Origin: Datisca glomerata
Lineage: Eukaryota > Streptophyta > Magnoliopsida > Cucurbitales > Datiscaceae
Direction of reading: 5' to 3'
NCBI GenBank assembly: GCA_003255025.1
Contig: QANY01000291.1
Location: forward strand, 744,001 to 808,000
Length of the DNA: 64,000 nt
Below, piece after piece: positions 23,005 through 34,439 of this stretch; the first letter of the stretch is position 1, and every line of letters begins with the position of its first letter. The notes under the pieces were generated by a model. It searched no databases and was not told where the DNA came from. It saw only the letters and a list, made by a program, of their open reading frames with translations. The position numbers and the translations under genes are program-made.

Positions 23005-23124
23005 GCTAGATCATGCTTTAGCAGAAAATATTATGCTAGATCATGGTCTAATAATTTTGTGTTAAAATTACCACTTGCTAGACGATGGTCTAGCAGAATA
23101 TTTTATGCTAGATCATGGTCTAGC
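23005..23124. repeat. Four spaced copies of a near-palindromic 18-mer
   Basis: GCTAGATCATGGTCTAGC or a variant occurs at 23005 (with GCTTTAGC), 23035 (with GGTCTAAT), 23077 (GCTAGACGATGGTCTAGC) and 23107. Spacings are 30, 42 and 30 bp. The word is nearly its own reverse complement, so each copy can form a small cruciform. AGAAAATATTAT-type spacers separate them. Function unknown. Confidence 0.8.
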
Positions 23125-23523
23125 AGCGCAACAAAAATAGAGGTCTAATGAAGAAATCGACGCAGCAAAAAATACATGATCTTGAATTATTCGAGAAACA
23201 ACCTATTTAAAAAATAGATTAGGGAAAATATCTCTTGAAACGTGAAATCAAAAAATCGAAACTTCATAATCTTTCTGACTATTTCTCGAATCATCAATCA
23301 AAATTACGAGCGGATGGGCACTCAAATAAAAACCCAAAACAAACTCATGTCATTTTATTCTTCCAAAAAACCAAAAAATTGGCCATAGCAAATTCCTTAA
23401 TAAAAACCCTATGCTTCAAAAGACAAGAAGAAACACAGTTTTTTTTTCTTTATAAACTGCTATGTTTTCAACAGTCATGACCCATGGGTTACAATTTAAT
23501 GTAACCGATGGCACAAAGCCAAC

Positions 23524-24700
23524 TGTTGGGAACTAACAGTAAAATATTTTTTTATTCTTTTTAAAATTAATTAAATTAATTAATTTTAATTGATCTTCGA
23601 TCTTTAAGATTGAGTTATTTTCAAATCATTTGGTTGACTATAGGGTATCCGCTTTGAGTCACTTGTTCATTAAACAAGTCTTATCACAACGTAATCCAAA
23701 TCCGAGGATAATAAGGATAAAAATACATTTAGCTACATAATTAATAAACTCTATCGATTAAACCCATAATTAAATTTATTAATTATTAATTACGATTAAC
23801 TCCACTATAAAGCCGTAATTGAACTCCAAGCATCTTTTATATTACTCGACGTAACTATCATTGACCTATTATTCATTATGTAATGCTCCTCCATATTATA
23901 GTATCATGTATAATTAGGTGAAGTACTATCAACCTAATATGTATACACATCTTGGTATCCTTAGATTCCAAGTTCATTCAACTACGATAATTTTCATACT
24001 TGATGGCTCAAGTAAAATTATCAAATCTCTAGTACTCCACATGAGATACTAAACGCTTAGATTATTGGACCACATAAATGAATTGCCTAAGATGTACTAT
24101 GTCACCTAATTAAACGTGTCTATGAATTCTACTATTGATAATCTATGAACTCACTATCTAATAACTCAGTCATCCAACTTACGAAATATGTTGACTCATA
24201 GAGTCTCATTATTAATATATCAGAATAATTAAATTATTAACTATGAGCTCATAACTCTCTCAAGATTGAGAGCACTCATAAAATAATAGCAATAAGTCAT
24301 GATTTTCATTTAATAGTAGTTTACTGAAAATCAAACTAATTAGTCATTTCAATGCATTCCGAATGTGCTAGTATTAACTAAATACTCTACCTAGTGACCA
24401 ATGTAAGTCACTCTACATAATAAAGTTAATGTACTACATTTTTTCTTAGTAAATCGCTCAGCTTTACTAGACTGTGAAATTAAGTATTTACAAGTCATAA
24501 AGAACTTTTGGTCAAATACCTCGTTCCCATGAGCTAAACTCTAAGGACACATAAACTAAGTGCTATTATGTTTGTGGACCTTTTATAAGAATATATTGCA
24601 CATAATATAAGAAAAATCTATTTATTATTAACCAGAATTAAATGTTTCGATAAATACGATGAAATTTCAGTACTTTTTAGGGCACAATCGAAACAACCTC
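23524..24700 (-). mobile_element. LTR of a minus-strand Ty1/copia remnant
   Basis: The plus-strand TGTTGGGAACTAACAG at 23524 is the complement of an LTR end (CCCAACA). The other end lies near 24690, where the minus strand reads TTGTGCCCTAAAAAG, typical of a copia LTR start. The 24390-24650 part is clearly homologous to 42370-42620, which follows another minus-strand copia RNase H. Boundaries at the right are approximate. Confidence 0.6.
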
Positions 24701-24779
24701 CTAATTACCCTAAAGCACGTCTACAACTATCTTAACCTCCATGTTTTCTACATCTGACCCAAAATCATTGTGGTTAAAG

Positions 24780-25150
24780 TCTTCGTAAACTGGTCTGCTA
24801 GGTTCTACCGCTGAAGTAATCTAACTGAAAATTTTAATCCATATACCGGACTGGTATAATATTTTCACATGATAGACAATCACATAATTACTCGTTCTCC
24901 TAAGATACTTGAGTATATGCTTAACAACTATCCAGTCAAATCCTCCAAGATTTAACTGATATTTTCTGACTAAGCCTACTGTGAAATATACATCTTGTGT
25001 ACAATATAACATACTTAAGACTTCACACTATGAAAAGCAATGAGACTTGCTTCATGTTATATACTTCATCTTATGTCATAAGACACCGACATAATACATA
25101 AGTTCCAAACCTAAAAGGGTAACAAGCCATTTCTTGGAATCTTCATTGCA
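24780..25150 (-). pseudogene. Ty1/copia RNase H-region fragment, minus strand
   Basis: The minus strand of 25012-24821 reads a decayed copia segment including DVYFTVGLVRKYQLNLGG, VVKHILKYLRRTSNYVIVYH and, later, a damaged DSDF region. This is the stretch between reverse transcriptase and RNase H in copia polyproteins. It lies immediately upstream (minus sense) of the LTR at 24700-23524, so the two belong to one truncated element. No start, no long frame. Confidence 0.75.
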
Positions 25151-25153
25151 CAC

Positions 25154-25614
25154 TGTTGGGGGTTATCCACTTAAAGCATTTGTATTCATATTGTTAAATG
25201 AAATTTAATAAAATTACATTTTTCTTATAATTATCCTTTAAAATTATTGTTGAATAATTTATATAAATATCTGAAAATTTCATATTAATTAATGAGGTTA
25301 TGATATTGTATTAGTACGAGATGATTAAGATCATAGATAATGAATAAAATTGTCAGAAACATATTAAAGTATGAAATCTTTAATGAATGGTTGCTAGTAC
25401 GGTTCACTAAGCATTATGAATGCGTGTGATCTAGATACGGATCATTGATGTAGACAGATATCTTAGTAAATGTACTTTATATAATAAGATTATATATGAC
25501 AAGACGGATGTGAATTAATATCTTTATTAACTTGTCGTTTACAATAAAAATTTAATACACATCAATCTGATGATCATATGTAGCATCTAATGACCTGAGT
25601 AGTTATGAACTCCT
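25154..25614 (+). repeat. 5' LTR of element B, first part
   Basis: This matches 37194-37655 along its length (for example TTAGTACGAGA.GATTAAGATC, ATAATAAGATTATATATGA and CATCAATCTGATGATCATAT). It stops at GAACTCCT, exactly where element C begins. In the uninterrupted 3' LTR copy the sequence continues GAACTCCTATGCATGTC. Confidence 0.88.
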
Positions 25615-26461
25615 TGTTGGAATATCTCCATGAAGTAGCATGCAATAGCTATTTGTTTATATTTAGTTATTTCTCAAGCATTAGTATTATTGAATTCGTA
25701 TGAATAAATTAAAAGTTTTATTAAAGTGTATTTTTAAATTACTCAAGTCCTAAAACTTTCATCAATGAACGAAGAGTGAATACAGAGGCGTCTGCAGACG
25801 AACTCTTCTAAAAAAGTTCATAGCGATATTCACAGTCTCAGGATCGACTGAGCAATCGAATATGATTTCGACTGTTAGGCTGAACCAATGAATGCTAGTC
25901 TTCGAGCATGAAAGTGGAGACTCAAACGGTTAACCTAAACATGTTATGAACGTGTTGAATAGACCGGTAACAAATTATTTTAGAGCCCAAAATCATTTAC
26001 TTAGCTCTAAATCTAATTGTTACACCTTACGGGTATTTTCATAATTACCTTGATCCTGAGGGGAACATGTAGCTTGACTTAGTTTGTTGCAATATTTGAT
26101 ATGTCAAATGAGTGAGTTCAAATTAGCGGGCAATACCTCAGCTATTGGGATTGTAATTCAATTAAGTTGGAGTTACATGATTCACAGATATGGAGATTCG
26201 TGGTTGGATTGCGAAAGCAATAATATCACCTTATGTTTTATTAATGGGTGTGTGAATAAATTAACATGAGCATGTATTCACTGAATTGAGTTATTGATTA
26301 AGACTTGTGAATTGTACGAGACAATCATCTTTTATTCATGAAGTTACTGTTTCGATGGCCGGCGGTACTGTTCCGGCGCCCTTGGTCACCACTGTCCGCT
26401 GTTGTGCCCTGCATGGTGACTAGGGTTTGTGAAACTTTAAGTGTGAGATCACTACCCACGT

Positions 26462-28270
26462 GTGAATCTTGTATTGAGGCAAATAACCAAGAAACATTTT
26501 TCAGCAAAATGTGAAAGAGTCATTCAATGCTTTGAACTCATACATAGTGATGTATGTAGGTCATTGAATATCAAAGTAAGAGGAGGTTATGAATACTTCA
26601 TAACATTCACTGATGACTACTCACGTTTTGGTCATGTTTATCTAATGCGTCAAAAGTCTGAAACCTTTGAAAAGTTCAAAGAGTATAAGGCCTTGGTTGA
26701 AAAGCAATTAAAAAAATAAGTCAAAACACTACGATCCGATCGTGGTGGAGAGTACTTGCAGGAGAGTTCAACGACTTTCTTAAGGAAGAAGGTACTCTTT
26801 CTCAACCTACAACACCTAGTACGCCACAACAAAATGGTGTGTCAGAAAAAAGGAATCGAAATTCTAATGGATATGGTTAGATCCATGATGAGCTACTCAA
26901 CCCTCTCAGATTCCTTCTGGGGATATGCCTTGAAAACTAAGGCATATATTCTGAACTAAGTTTCGTCGAAGACGGTGCCTGGTACATCATATGGAAGATG
27001 GTATGGATGAAATTCGTTTATTAACCATTTTAAAATATGGAGGTGCCCGGCACATGTTCTAAAGTTGAAGACAAACAAGTTGGCCAGTCGTTCAGAATTA
27101 TGCATGTTCGTAGGATATCCTTAATGAACAAAGGGTTACATCTTTTACAGTACGACTGATCAGAAAACATTCCCTCGCACGAATGCTCATTTTCTTCAAG
27201 AATTTTACATTAAAAGTGTACAGTCCAGAAACACAGCTGCGCTAGATGAGTTATTGAATGAGAGGATGTCGACTCCCTAATCAGAAGTTTTTTCTGATTC
27301 AATAATAGAAGAATCGTGACAGGAGTCAAATCCTATGGAGCCTCGACGTAGTGAGAGGGTTATGAGACAACCTAAGAGGTATATGTCATATGGAGAAGCT
27401 TTGACATTTGTCTCAGATAAAGACTTTGATGAACCTGTCTCCTACTCATATATCATGGCTGGCCCTAAAGCAAACTTATGGCAAGAAGCCATGAACATTG
27501 AGATACATTCGATGTACTCGAACGGAGTCTAGAAGCTTTTAGATCCTCCTGAAGGAGTAAAACTCGTAGTATGCAAATAGATCTATAAGAAGAAAAGAGA
27601 TCCGGATGGGACTGTAGAGACATTCAAAGCTAGGCTAGTAGCCAAGGGCTACACCTAAAAGGAAGGTATAGACTACGATGATACCTTCTCACCGGTGGCC
27701 ATGCTTAAATCCATCCGAATCCTTTTGTCCATTGTTACTGCCCTTGATTATGAAATCTGGCAAATGGACGTCAAGAGTGCATTTTTGAATGGCAATCTTG
27801 ATGAGCGCATTTATATGGTTCAGCCAGATGGGTTCATGGAGGAAGGTCAAAAAGGTAAAGTTTATGAACTACAGAAGTCAATTATGGACTTAAGCAAGCA
27901 TCACGATCGTGGAATATTAGATTCGATGAAACTATTAAGAACTATGGTTTTGAACAGTTAGTGGTTGAGCCGTGTGTGTATAAGTTGATACACGAAGGGA
28001 ATGTGATTTTTCTAGTGTTGTAAGTAGATGATATTCTACTCATTAGGGATGATGTAGGAAAATTATATGATGTCAAGATTTAGCTTGCAAAGCAATTTGA
28101 TATAAAGGATCTTGGAGAAACTGTATTTGTTTTAGGTATTTAGATATTTTGAGATAGGAAGAACATATAATTAACATTGTCTCAAGCATCTTATATTGAT
28201 AATGTGTTAGATCGCCTCAGTATACAAAACTCAAAGAAATGATTTCTTCCTTTTAGACATGGAGTCATCC
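26462..28270 (+). pseudogene. Element C pol remnant (integrase and reverse transcriptase)
   Basis: Integrase core: ELIHSDVCRSLN, GGYEYFITFTDDYSRFGHVY, TLRSDRGGEY (about 26730), and a PQQNGVSEK-like segment near 26825-26850. The C-terminal part and a WQEAMNIE motif (about 27480) lead into reverse transcriptase, with GTVETFKARLVAKGYT (about 27610), DYEIWQMDVKSAFLNGNLDE (about 27750) and the position of the YVDD box decayed to a stop plus VDD (about 28022). There are at least ten stops or frameshifts. It is a dead copia pol gene. Confidence 0.88.
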
Positions 28271-28433
28271 TCTCCAAATTTATGGAGACGAATTTGCCAG
28301 GTATTTGAATCCTTAGCTTTGTTTATATGAGTCCATTCGATCTCAGAAATAGGTCATGAGAACATGAATAGAGAAACAAAATAAATTAGATCAAAATGTG
28401 TTTTGGTGCTAAGACATATTTTCTACACATATA

Positions 28434-29241
28434 TGTGATGGGTGTATCACTAAATTAGTTAAGTGTGATAATATGTATTGAAATTAATTAGTTTATTATT
28501 TTCTAATTATTGGATACTTAGTAAATAAAAATAAATTAATTAATTGATAGTGATCAATTAAATCTATCAATTAGATTGATGAATCTTTATACAACTCAAA
28601 TTCTAGGGAATATTGTAATTTTTGACAATTGTGAATATGTGGGTAAATTTTTAGATATTTATAAATATATGGGTATATTTATAAATATCAAAAATTGCAT
28701 TTTATCAATGTCTAATAGTAATCTGACTCCAGATGAATTTTGGATTAGATACAATTGTTTGTTAACAAAGCAAGAGAGAAAAGTGTTTTCCTCCCTCCCT
28801 GTTGCCGCCAAAAAAGATATTGATTGATAAAGTTTTTTATTTTCTTTTTTAATCATTTTGAGAGCCTGCACTCAAATTCCTACATAAAATTCTTGTGAGA
28901 TATATTTTTGAAATTAATGGGCGATTGTTGGTGGATGAAATTCACAAATCATTCTTGGAGTTCAAGTGCATGATTCGGATCCTGAAGCTTAAAGAACAAG
29001 AATAATGCTCATAAGAATTCCGCTAGTTCAGAAATTCTCCGATACAAAGTATAGGTGAAAAAATTATTTCTAAATTTATCTTCTCATTTAATGTCGTATA
29101 TGCATAATCACATGTTCTTTCATTTTAAGTTATTTAATTTGATTAAATAAGTTAATTGAAAAATATTTTGATATTTCGCCCACAAACCGTTCGTGGTTCA
29201 AACTTATTTTTAATTAATTTTAAAACCAATCGGTCCTAGCA
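28434..29241 (+). repeat. 3' LTR portion of element C
   Basis: The segment contains a ATATGTGATGGGTGTATCAC word, a TTATTTTCTAATTATT.GATA block, a GTTGCCGCC...CATTTTGAGAGCC block and CCACAAACCGTTCGTGG. Each has a counterpart in reverse complement at 56460-55735. It ends CCTAGCA next to the CTCCT target duplication. The true LTR start is not recoverable, because homology to the other copy already extends upstream to about 28360. Confidence 0.7.
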
Positions 29242-29246
29242 CTCCT

Positions 29247-30983
29247 ATGCATGTCTACTGGATCTTTTGATTCACTCGTTAATATTTGTTTGTAAAAAAA
29301 TAGCTAGTGACTTTTATTTTAGAAATTGAGTGATATGGATGACTAGGAACATGTTCTTACAAGATTTGGAATTCAAGTTTTCCTAACGGATCGTATATTG
29401 GTTCTTTTAAGTATTAATTCTAGAATTGAATGGTTATTGAGCTTAAATTTATAATACGATTATAAATTAGTCATTCACTAGTGAATAAATGATATGTAAG
29501 GATCAAGAGGGGTAAAATGGTAATTTAAATTAGATATAATTTACGAACCAATAATTGGAGGATAAAACTACATGTAATGATTATATCAATTGACTACACG
29601 AGAATACTTTGTAAATATTTTTTATAATCTCTAAAAGTGCAATTCCATTACCATATTTATAGTGAAGTAATAATGGAATTATTAAATAAGATTATTTAAT
29701 TAAAGAGTTTAATTAATAATCTGGTTTATTGAAGCTTATGATTATAGGTCCATGGTCCACGAGTCACCTCTATACTATGCAGCCTAGGGTGTGAATATTT
29801 CAGGATATGAGAAATGACTGACTTGCAAATGAATTTTTATTTTAGGGCAAGTACGTAATTATAAGATTATTATGTGTGAATAATTAATTAAATTATTTAT
29901 ATTAATTTCAGAAATTATATATATAAATAATTATTTTGATCAATTTATTAATTATCGATAAGTGGGACAGAATATCTAATTTGTGAAATTAGATAATTAT
30001 AAATTATTATTAGATAATAATTAAATCAACTAAATCTATTTTTTGTGAATTAACAGATAAACTAGTTGATAGGGATGATCGGATCAGCTAATTTTGAATT
30101 AACTAATATGTGGATATTTATTTTATTAAAATAAATATTTAAATCACAATAATTGTCGCGTCTCAATCACTGATCGAGAATCAGTGATTGACATGAGCTA
30201 CTGTAGTGCCACATGGTACTAAACTAGTGTGCATGCAATACTGTAGTGTCACACGACACTACATAGTGTCATGAGGCACTGTGATAGCTCACCGCAACTG
30301 TAGTGTCGTATGACACTACAATTGTGCACAAGTTACAATGGGTCACACTGTAATTGTAATTTTGAAATTAAATATTATTTTGAGTTTATCCCTAGATATC
30401 TGATGAGCCTAAAACTATATATAAATATTATTCTGATAGTCTCAGTGGTGGATCAGTTGAGAACTGTTGATCAGAGTATCGAGAACACAATTGCCATCCG
30501 TGTGAACTTTCTCCATGATTAAAAGTTAATCAAAAACTCTGAAAGAATTATCATCATATTCTCTCAGAGAATTATCTCACTAAACTAATCATTCTCAGTA
30601 AATCTCTAGATCTCATGTGTTGAGTACACCTAGAGACAAAAAAGTGTCTTTGAATTATTCTACGTGCCCACATACGTCCTAGTGCATTTTAGGATTGGCT
30701 TGGAAGATCTTGATGTGGATCTCACGAAGTCCATTGTTCGTGGGAATGAAGGATCGTTGGTTTGCGAGGAGGCTTGATATAGAATACAAGAAGTATATGA
30801 TTTCTATCCATGTATGTCTTAGATTTTATAAATAAAAATATAATGGATCCTAATTGAATAGAGTTTTCAATAAAAGCTTGTATCTGGCTATCGTGGCATT
30901 GAGCTTATTTTTCGGTAAAAAGTTCAATTTTTAAAAGGTCATGCACCCACGCTTCCACCTCGCACGCTCCGTGATCACCAACA
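29247..30983 (+). repeat. 5' LTR of element B, second part
   Basis: It resumes after element C with ATGCATGTCTACTGG. The first 250 bp align to 37665-37905. The remainder has no counterpart at the 3' end because the 3' LTR is truncated. It contains three strong hairpins (30163-30320) and the R/U5-like terminal region ending ACCAACA. The last 630 bp are repeated at 31490-32111. Confidence 0.82.
30163..30320. repeat. Cluster of three perfect hairpins inside the LTR
   Basis: Stem 1 is TCAATCACTGAT with loop CGAGA (30163-30191). Stem 2 is TGTAGTGTC with loop ACAC (30242-30263). Stem 3 is the same TGTAGTGTC stem with loop GTAT (30299-30320). Further half-copies (CTGTAGTGCCAC, CATAGTGTCATGAGGCACTG) lie between them. 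The repeated stem suggests a reiterated LTR regulatory or structural element. Confidence 0.85.
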
Positions 30984-30985
30984 AG

Positions 30986-30997
30986 TGGTATCAGAGC
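30986..30997 (+). other. Primer-binding site 1 (initiator tRNA-Met type)
   Basis: TGGTATCAGAGC lies 2 bp after the LTR end CCAACA. This is the standard complement of the 3' end of plant initiator tRNA-Met used by copia elements. The context and exact match make the call firm. Confidence 0.93.
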
Positions 30998-32113
30998 GGT
31001 CTTCATATATTTATGTATTAAATCCTGTGTGAGTTTTGTTACATTGTTCATAATATATATGATTAAATAATGGCTCGTTAATTATATGGTGATTATTGGG
31101 TTAGATTTTGTTCTTTTAATTTTTTCTTGGATCTTGTGTAAGCTGTTTTAGGGCGTAGAAATTTTTCTAATTTTATTTTGAATATTATATTGTAATTATT
31201 CTGATTGCGAGAAGACGAAGAACACACGAGACAAACGTAGAGGAAAAATAAAAGAAATAGGAATTCCTCGGGAATTCCGGCAACGCACCAAAAATAGGAT
31301 TTCTGGCGCTGATGCCTTTGGTATTCTAGCTGCGGCTAAGCCCCCAGAAAAATATGCTCTGACGATGAGTTGGCCAAAAATCAGCGGCGGCAGCGGCCCG
31401 TAAAGGTGGTTGGTCGGCGGTGGTGATGGATGGAAGCGTCCTATAATTGGTTGCAACTGTTGTCATATCTAGAGAAGTTTCACAAAAATGTTGAAATTAA
31501 ATATTATTTTGAGTTTATCCCTAAAAATTTGAAGAGCCTAAAATTATATATAGATATTATTCTAATAGCCTTATTGTTGGATCAGTTGAGAACTATTGAT
31601 CAGAGTATTGAGAACACAGTTACTATCAGGGTGAACTTTCTCTGTGATTAAAAGTTAATAAAAAACTCTGAAAGTTTTATCATTGTATTCTCTCAGAGAA
31701 TCATCTTACTAAATTAATTATTCTCAGTAAATCTCTAGATCTCATGTGTTGAGTACACCTAGAGACAGAAAAAATGTTTTTGAATTATTCTATGGGCCCA
31801 CATACGTCTTAATGCTTTTGAGGATTGGCTTAGAAGATCTTGGTGTGGATCTCGAAGTCCATTGTTCGTGGGGAAGACGATCATTGGTTTGCGAGGACGC
31901 TTGATATAGACTACAAGAAGCATATGATTCATATCCATGTATGTCTTAGATTTTATATATAAATATATAATGAATACTGATTGAATAGAGTTTTCAATAA
32001 AAAAATTGTATCTGGTTATCGTGGCGTTGCACTTAGTTTTCGGTAAAAAGTTTAATTTTTAAAAGGTCACACGCCCACGCTTCCACCTCGCACGTGCCGT
32101 GATCACCAACAAA

Positions 32114-32125
32114 TGGTATCAGAAC
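32114..32125 (+). other. Primer-binding site 2 (duplicated copy, one mismatch)
   Basis: TGGTATCAGAAC lies 2 bp after a second LTR end CCAACA (32106-32111). It differs from PBS 1 by G to A. It belongs to unit 2 of the tandem duplication and is the copy adjacent to the gag/pol part. Confidence 0.9.
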
Positions 32126-32655
32126 GGTCTTCATATATTTATGTATTAAATACTGTGTGGATTTTCTTACATTGTTCATAAGATATATGATATGAATGGT
32201 TTCATTTTTTGAATGTATGGTTAAATAATGAATCGTTAATTATATGACGATTATTGGGTTAGGCTTTGTTCTTTTGATTTTTTTCTTAGATCTTATGTAA
32301 GCCATTTTACGACGTATAAATTTTTTTAATTTTGTTTTGAATATTTTATTATAATTATTCAAATCGTGAGAAGACGAAGAATGCACGAGACGAACGTGGA
32401 GGAAAAAGAAAAGAAATAGGAATTCCTCAAAGAATTCCGGCAACGCACCAGAAATAAGATTTCCGGTGTTGATACCGTCGGTATTCCAGCGGCGGCTAAG
32501 CCCCAGAAAATATGCTCCGGCAGTGAGTTCTCAGAAATCGGTGTCGGCGGTGGCCAACAGCTTTAGTTGGCCGACAATGGTGATGTGTAGCGGTGGAAGA
32601 GTCCTATCATTGGTAGTAACTTTGTCACATCTAGAGAAGTTTCACAAAAAATACT

Positions 32656-33949
32656 GATATCAACTTACCCTATCACTGCAGCTTTTTATGTAAACCCTAA
32701 CTCTATCTTTTGTCTTTTAATTTTTAATTTTATGAAAATTAAAGATCAATTAATTGATTGAGTTTGACCAAGTCAATAAATTATTTTTGACTATGTCAAA
32801 TTTAATAATTTTTAAAAGCTAATTTTAGAGATTTTTTAATTAAGAAATTTTCTTTTCCTAATTAAAAGGGTTTTGTTCAAAGCTTGAAGATTATGGAGAT
32901 GGACATAATTTTGTTTATTTATTTCAATGTTTATTTAATTATTAAATAATTGCTTACTGTTATGATTGATATCATGACCATGTATTAGTCGATCATACGC
33001 CATACATGAAACTCCACACAGTTTTATTTAATTAAGCATTTAATCAGTAAAGATATGAGTTATTAGGATTATCCTAATATGTTTATATGAATTATTTTAA
33101 GAAATTAATTGCATGTAAACTGCTAAGTTTTAATTAGTTAAAACTTGGTAATCACACCACTCTAAAGGTTATAGTAACCTTTAAGATAACCAAATTTAGT
33201 AAAAGAGTTTTATAAAAGTTTGATGAATGTAATTAAATTAGTTCATCTAATTATGACTTAGGCTCTTTAGAAGGTTAAATGAGCTTAGACCAATGAGATT
33301 GGATTAATTGTTAATTTAACATTCATATGTTTATTATTTTAACTAGTAGTTAATTTAGAATTAATTGATTAGTTAAAATAAAAATACAGATAGTGAGTGG
33401 GAGAAGGTTGACATGTCAATGTAACCTATGGTCTCCATTATTAGTACACCATCATGAGGTATAGTGAGAGTCTCGAGATGACTTTGTTTCCATTCCCCTA
33501 AGGAATGTTTCGAGCTGTATCAATATCAAGGTTGAACTTTTTAAGAAGATAGGACTAAGTGATGTAGTTTAGTCTTGATCGACCCTAATATGACATATTC
33601 TGAATGAATCATGGAATCTGAAATAATTGGTTACACTCACAAAGTCACAATTAAGCTTTCATGTGGATAATTGTGACTTGACCGAATAAGCGTTATCTTA
33701 TTGTTAAAAGAGATAATATGAGATATTTTAAGTTTTAATTAGTAAGGATGAGAATGTCTCATAGACAGTCTGAGATTAATCTGACCGACCCTAAGGCAAC
33801 ATATTAATCGTTGGGCTATTTTTATCGTGATTAGTAAATGTTAAATTTATGTGTTTATTATGTTGCATTCATGCATCACGTTTACTTTTAGAATTCTGGA
33901 CATTTATCAATTATATTGAATTATGTATGTTTATCTTTCAGTTATTATT
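32656..33949 (+). other. Leader of element B between PBS and gag
   Basis: No open frame of note. The region is AT-rich and ends with a pyrimidine tract TTATCTTTCAG seven bases before the gag ATG at 33950. This looks like a 3' splice site, so gag may have been expressed from a spliced RNA. The donor could not be assigned. Confidence 0.45.
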
Positions 33950-34385
33950 ATGTCTACTATGAACAACCCTATTACTGCTTTACATGCACTTGAGAAATTG
34001 AATGGTGAAAACTCCATAAGATGGTAGACCAACTCGAACATGTTGCTTGTTTATGAGCATAATAAAAATTATTCTTACTGAAAAAGTCCTGAGAGGCCTG
34101 CAGTCAATACTTGAATTATTGACACATGGGCTATCACTGAGGGTGGGGTAATTGTTACCGAGCAGAACCCGTATTCCTCAGTTGTTAGTAGTAACAACAA
34201 CAAGAAGAAGAAGAATGGTAAGAACATGAGCAAGAATGATGAAAATAAGGCCAAGAGGCCAGCCGAGGGAAAGGAGAACATTGTTGACGACAAACTCATA
34301 GGAAAGTGTTTCGACTGTGGGGTTGGAGGTCACTAGAAGAGAAACTGTAACAAGTACCTCTCCGAGCTAAAAAAACAAAGGTAAA
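33950..34385 (+). pseudogene. Element B gag remnant
   Basis: ATG at 33950 starts MSTMNNPITALHALEKLNGE, the usual opening of a copia Gag, then a TAG falls in the following RW segment. The middle of gag is missing. A basic segment follows (NKKKKNGKNMSKNDENKAKR, about 34200) and a CCHC zinc knuckle CFDCGVGGH..RNC at about 34310-34350, with a TAG inside it. Confidence 0.85.
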
Positions 34386-34439
34386 TATTATTTACTTATA
34401 CTTGAAGCTTGTTTAGTGGAATATGATTTTTCATCCCGG

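Larger units (their letters stand above)
25615..29241 (+). mobile_element. Ty1/copia element C nested in the LTR of element B, internally deleted
   Basis: The insertion starts TGTTGGAATATCTCC and ends CGGTCCTAGCA. CTCCT is duplicated at 25610-25614 and 29242-29246, and the flanking LTR-B sequence resumes directly, so both ends are certain. Inside, LTR-like sequence runs to about 26340, then jumps to a copia zinc finger/integrase at about 26460. Leader, gag and protease are missing. Reverse transcriptase decays by about 28260. The right LTR part (28360-29241) is homologous, in the opposite orientation, to 56530-55735. Confidence 0.85.
30357..32655 (+). repeat. 1.13-kb tandem duplication of LTR end, PBS and leader
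   Basis: Unit 1 (30357-31489) and unit 2 (31490-32655) align from TTGAAATTAAATATTATTTT through CTCATGTGTTGAGTACACCT, the LTR end, the PBS and the leader, to TCTAGAGAAGTTTCACAAAA. They differ by scattered substitutions and small indels. The duplication creates a second LTR end and PBS downstream of the first. It looks like a segmental duplication within the element rather than a second insertion, since no LTR start or target duplication lies between the units. Confidence 0.88.

Noticed and set aside
28576..28827. 83-codon plus-strand frame as a gene
   Set aside because: It lies entirely in the LTR portion of element C and has no homologous frame in the related LTR at 55735-56530.
30160..30330. 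CRISPR-like array because of repeated palindromes with spacers
   Set aside because: Only two full repeats, irregular spacing, located inside a plant LTR; no cas genes and a eukaryotic genome.
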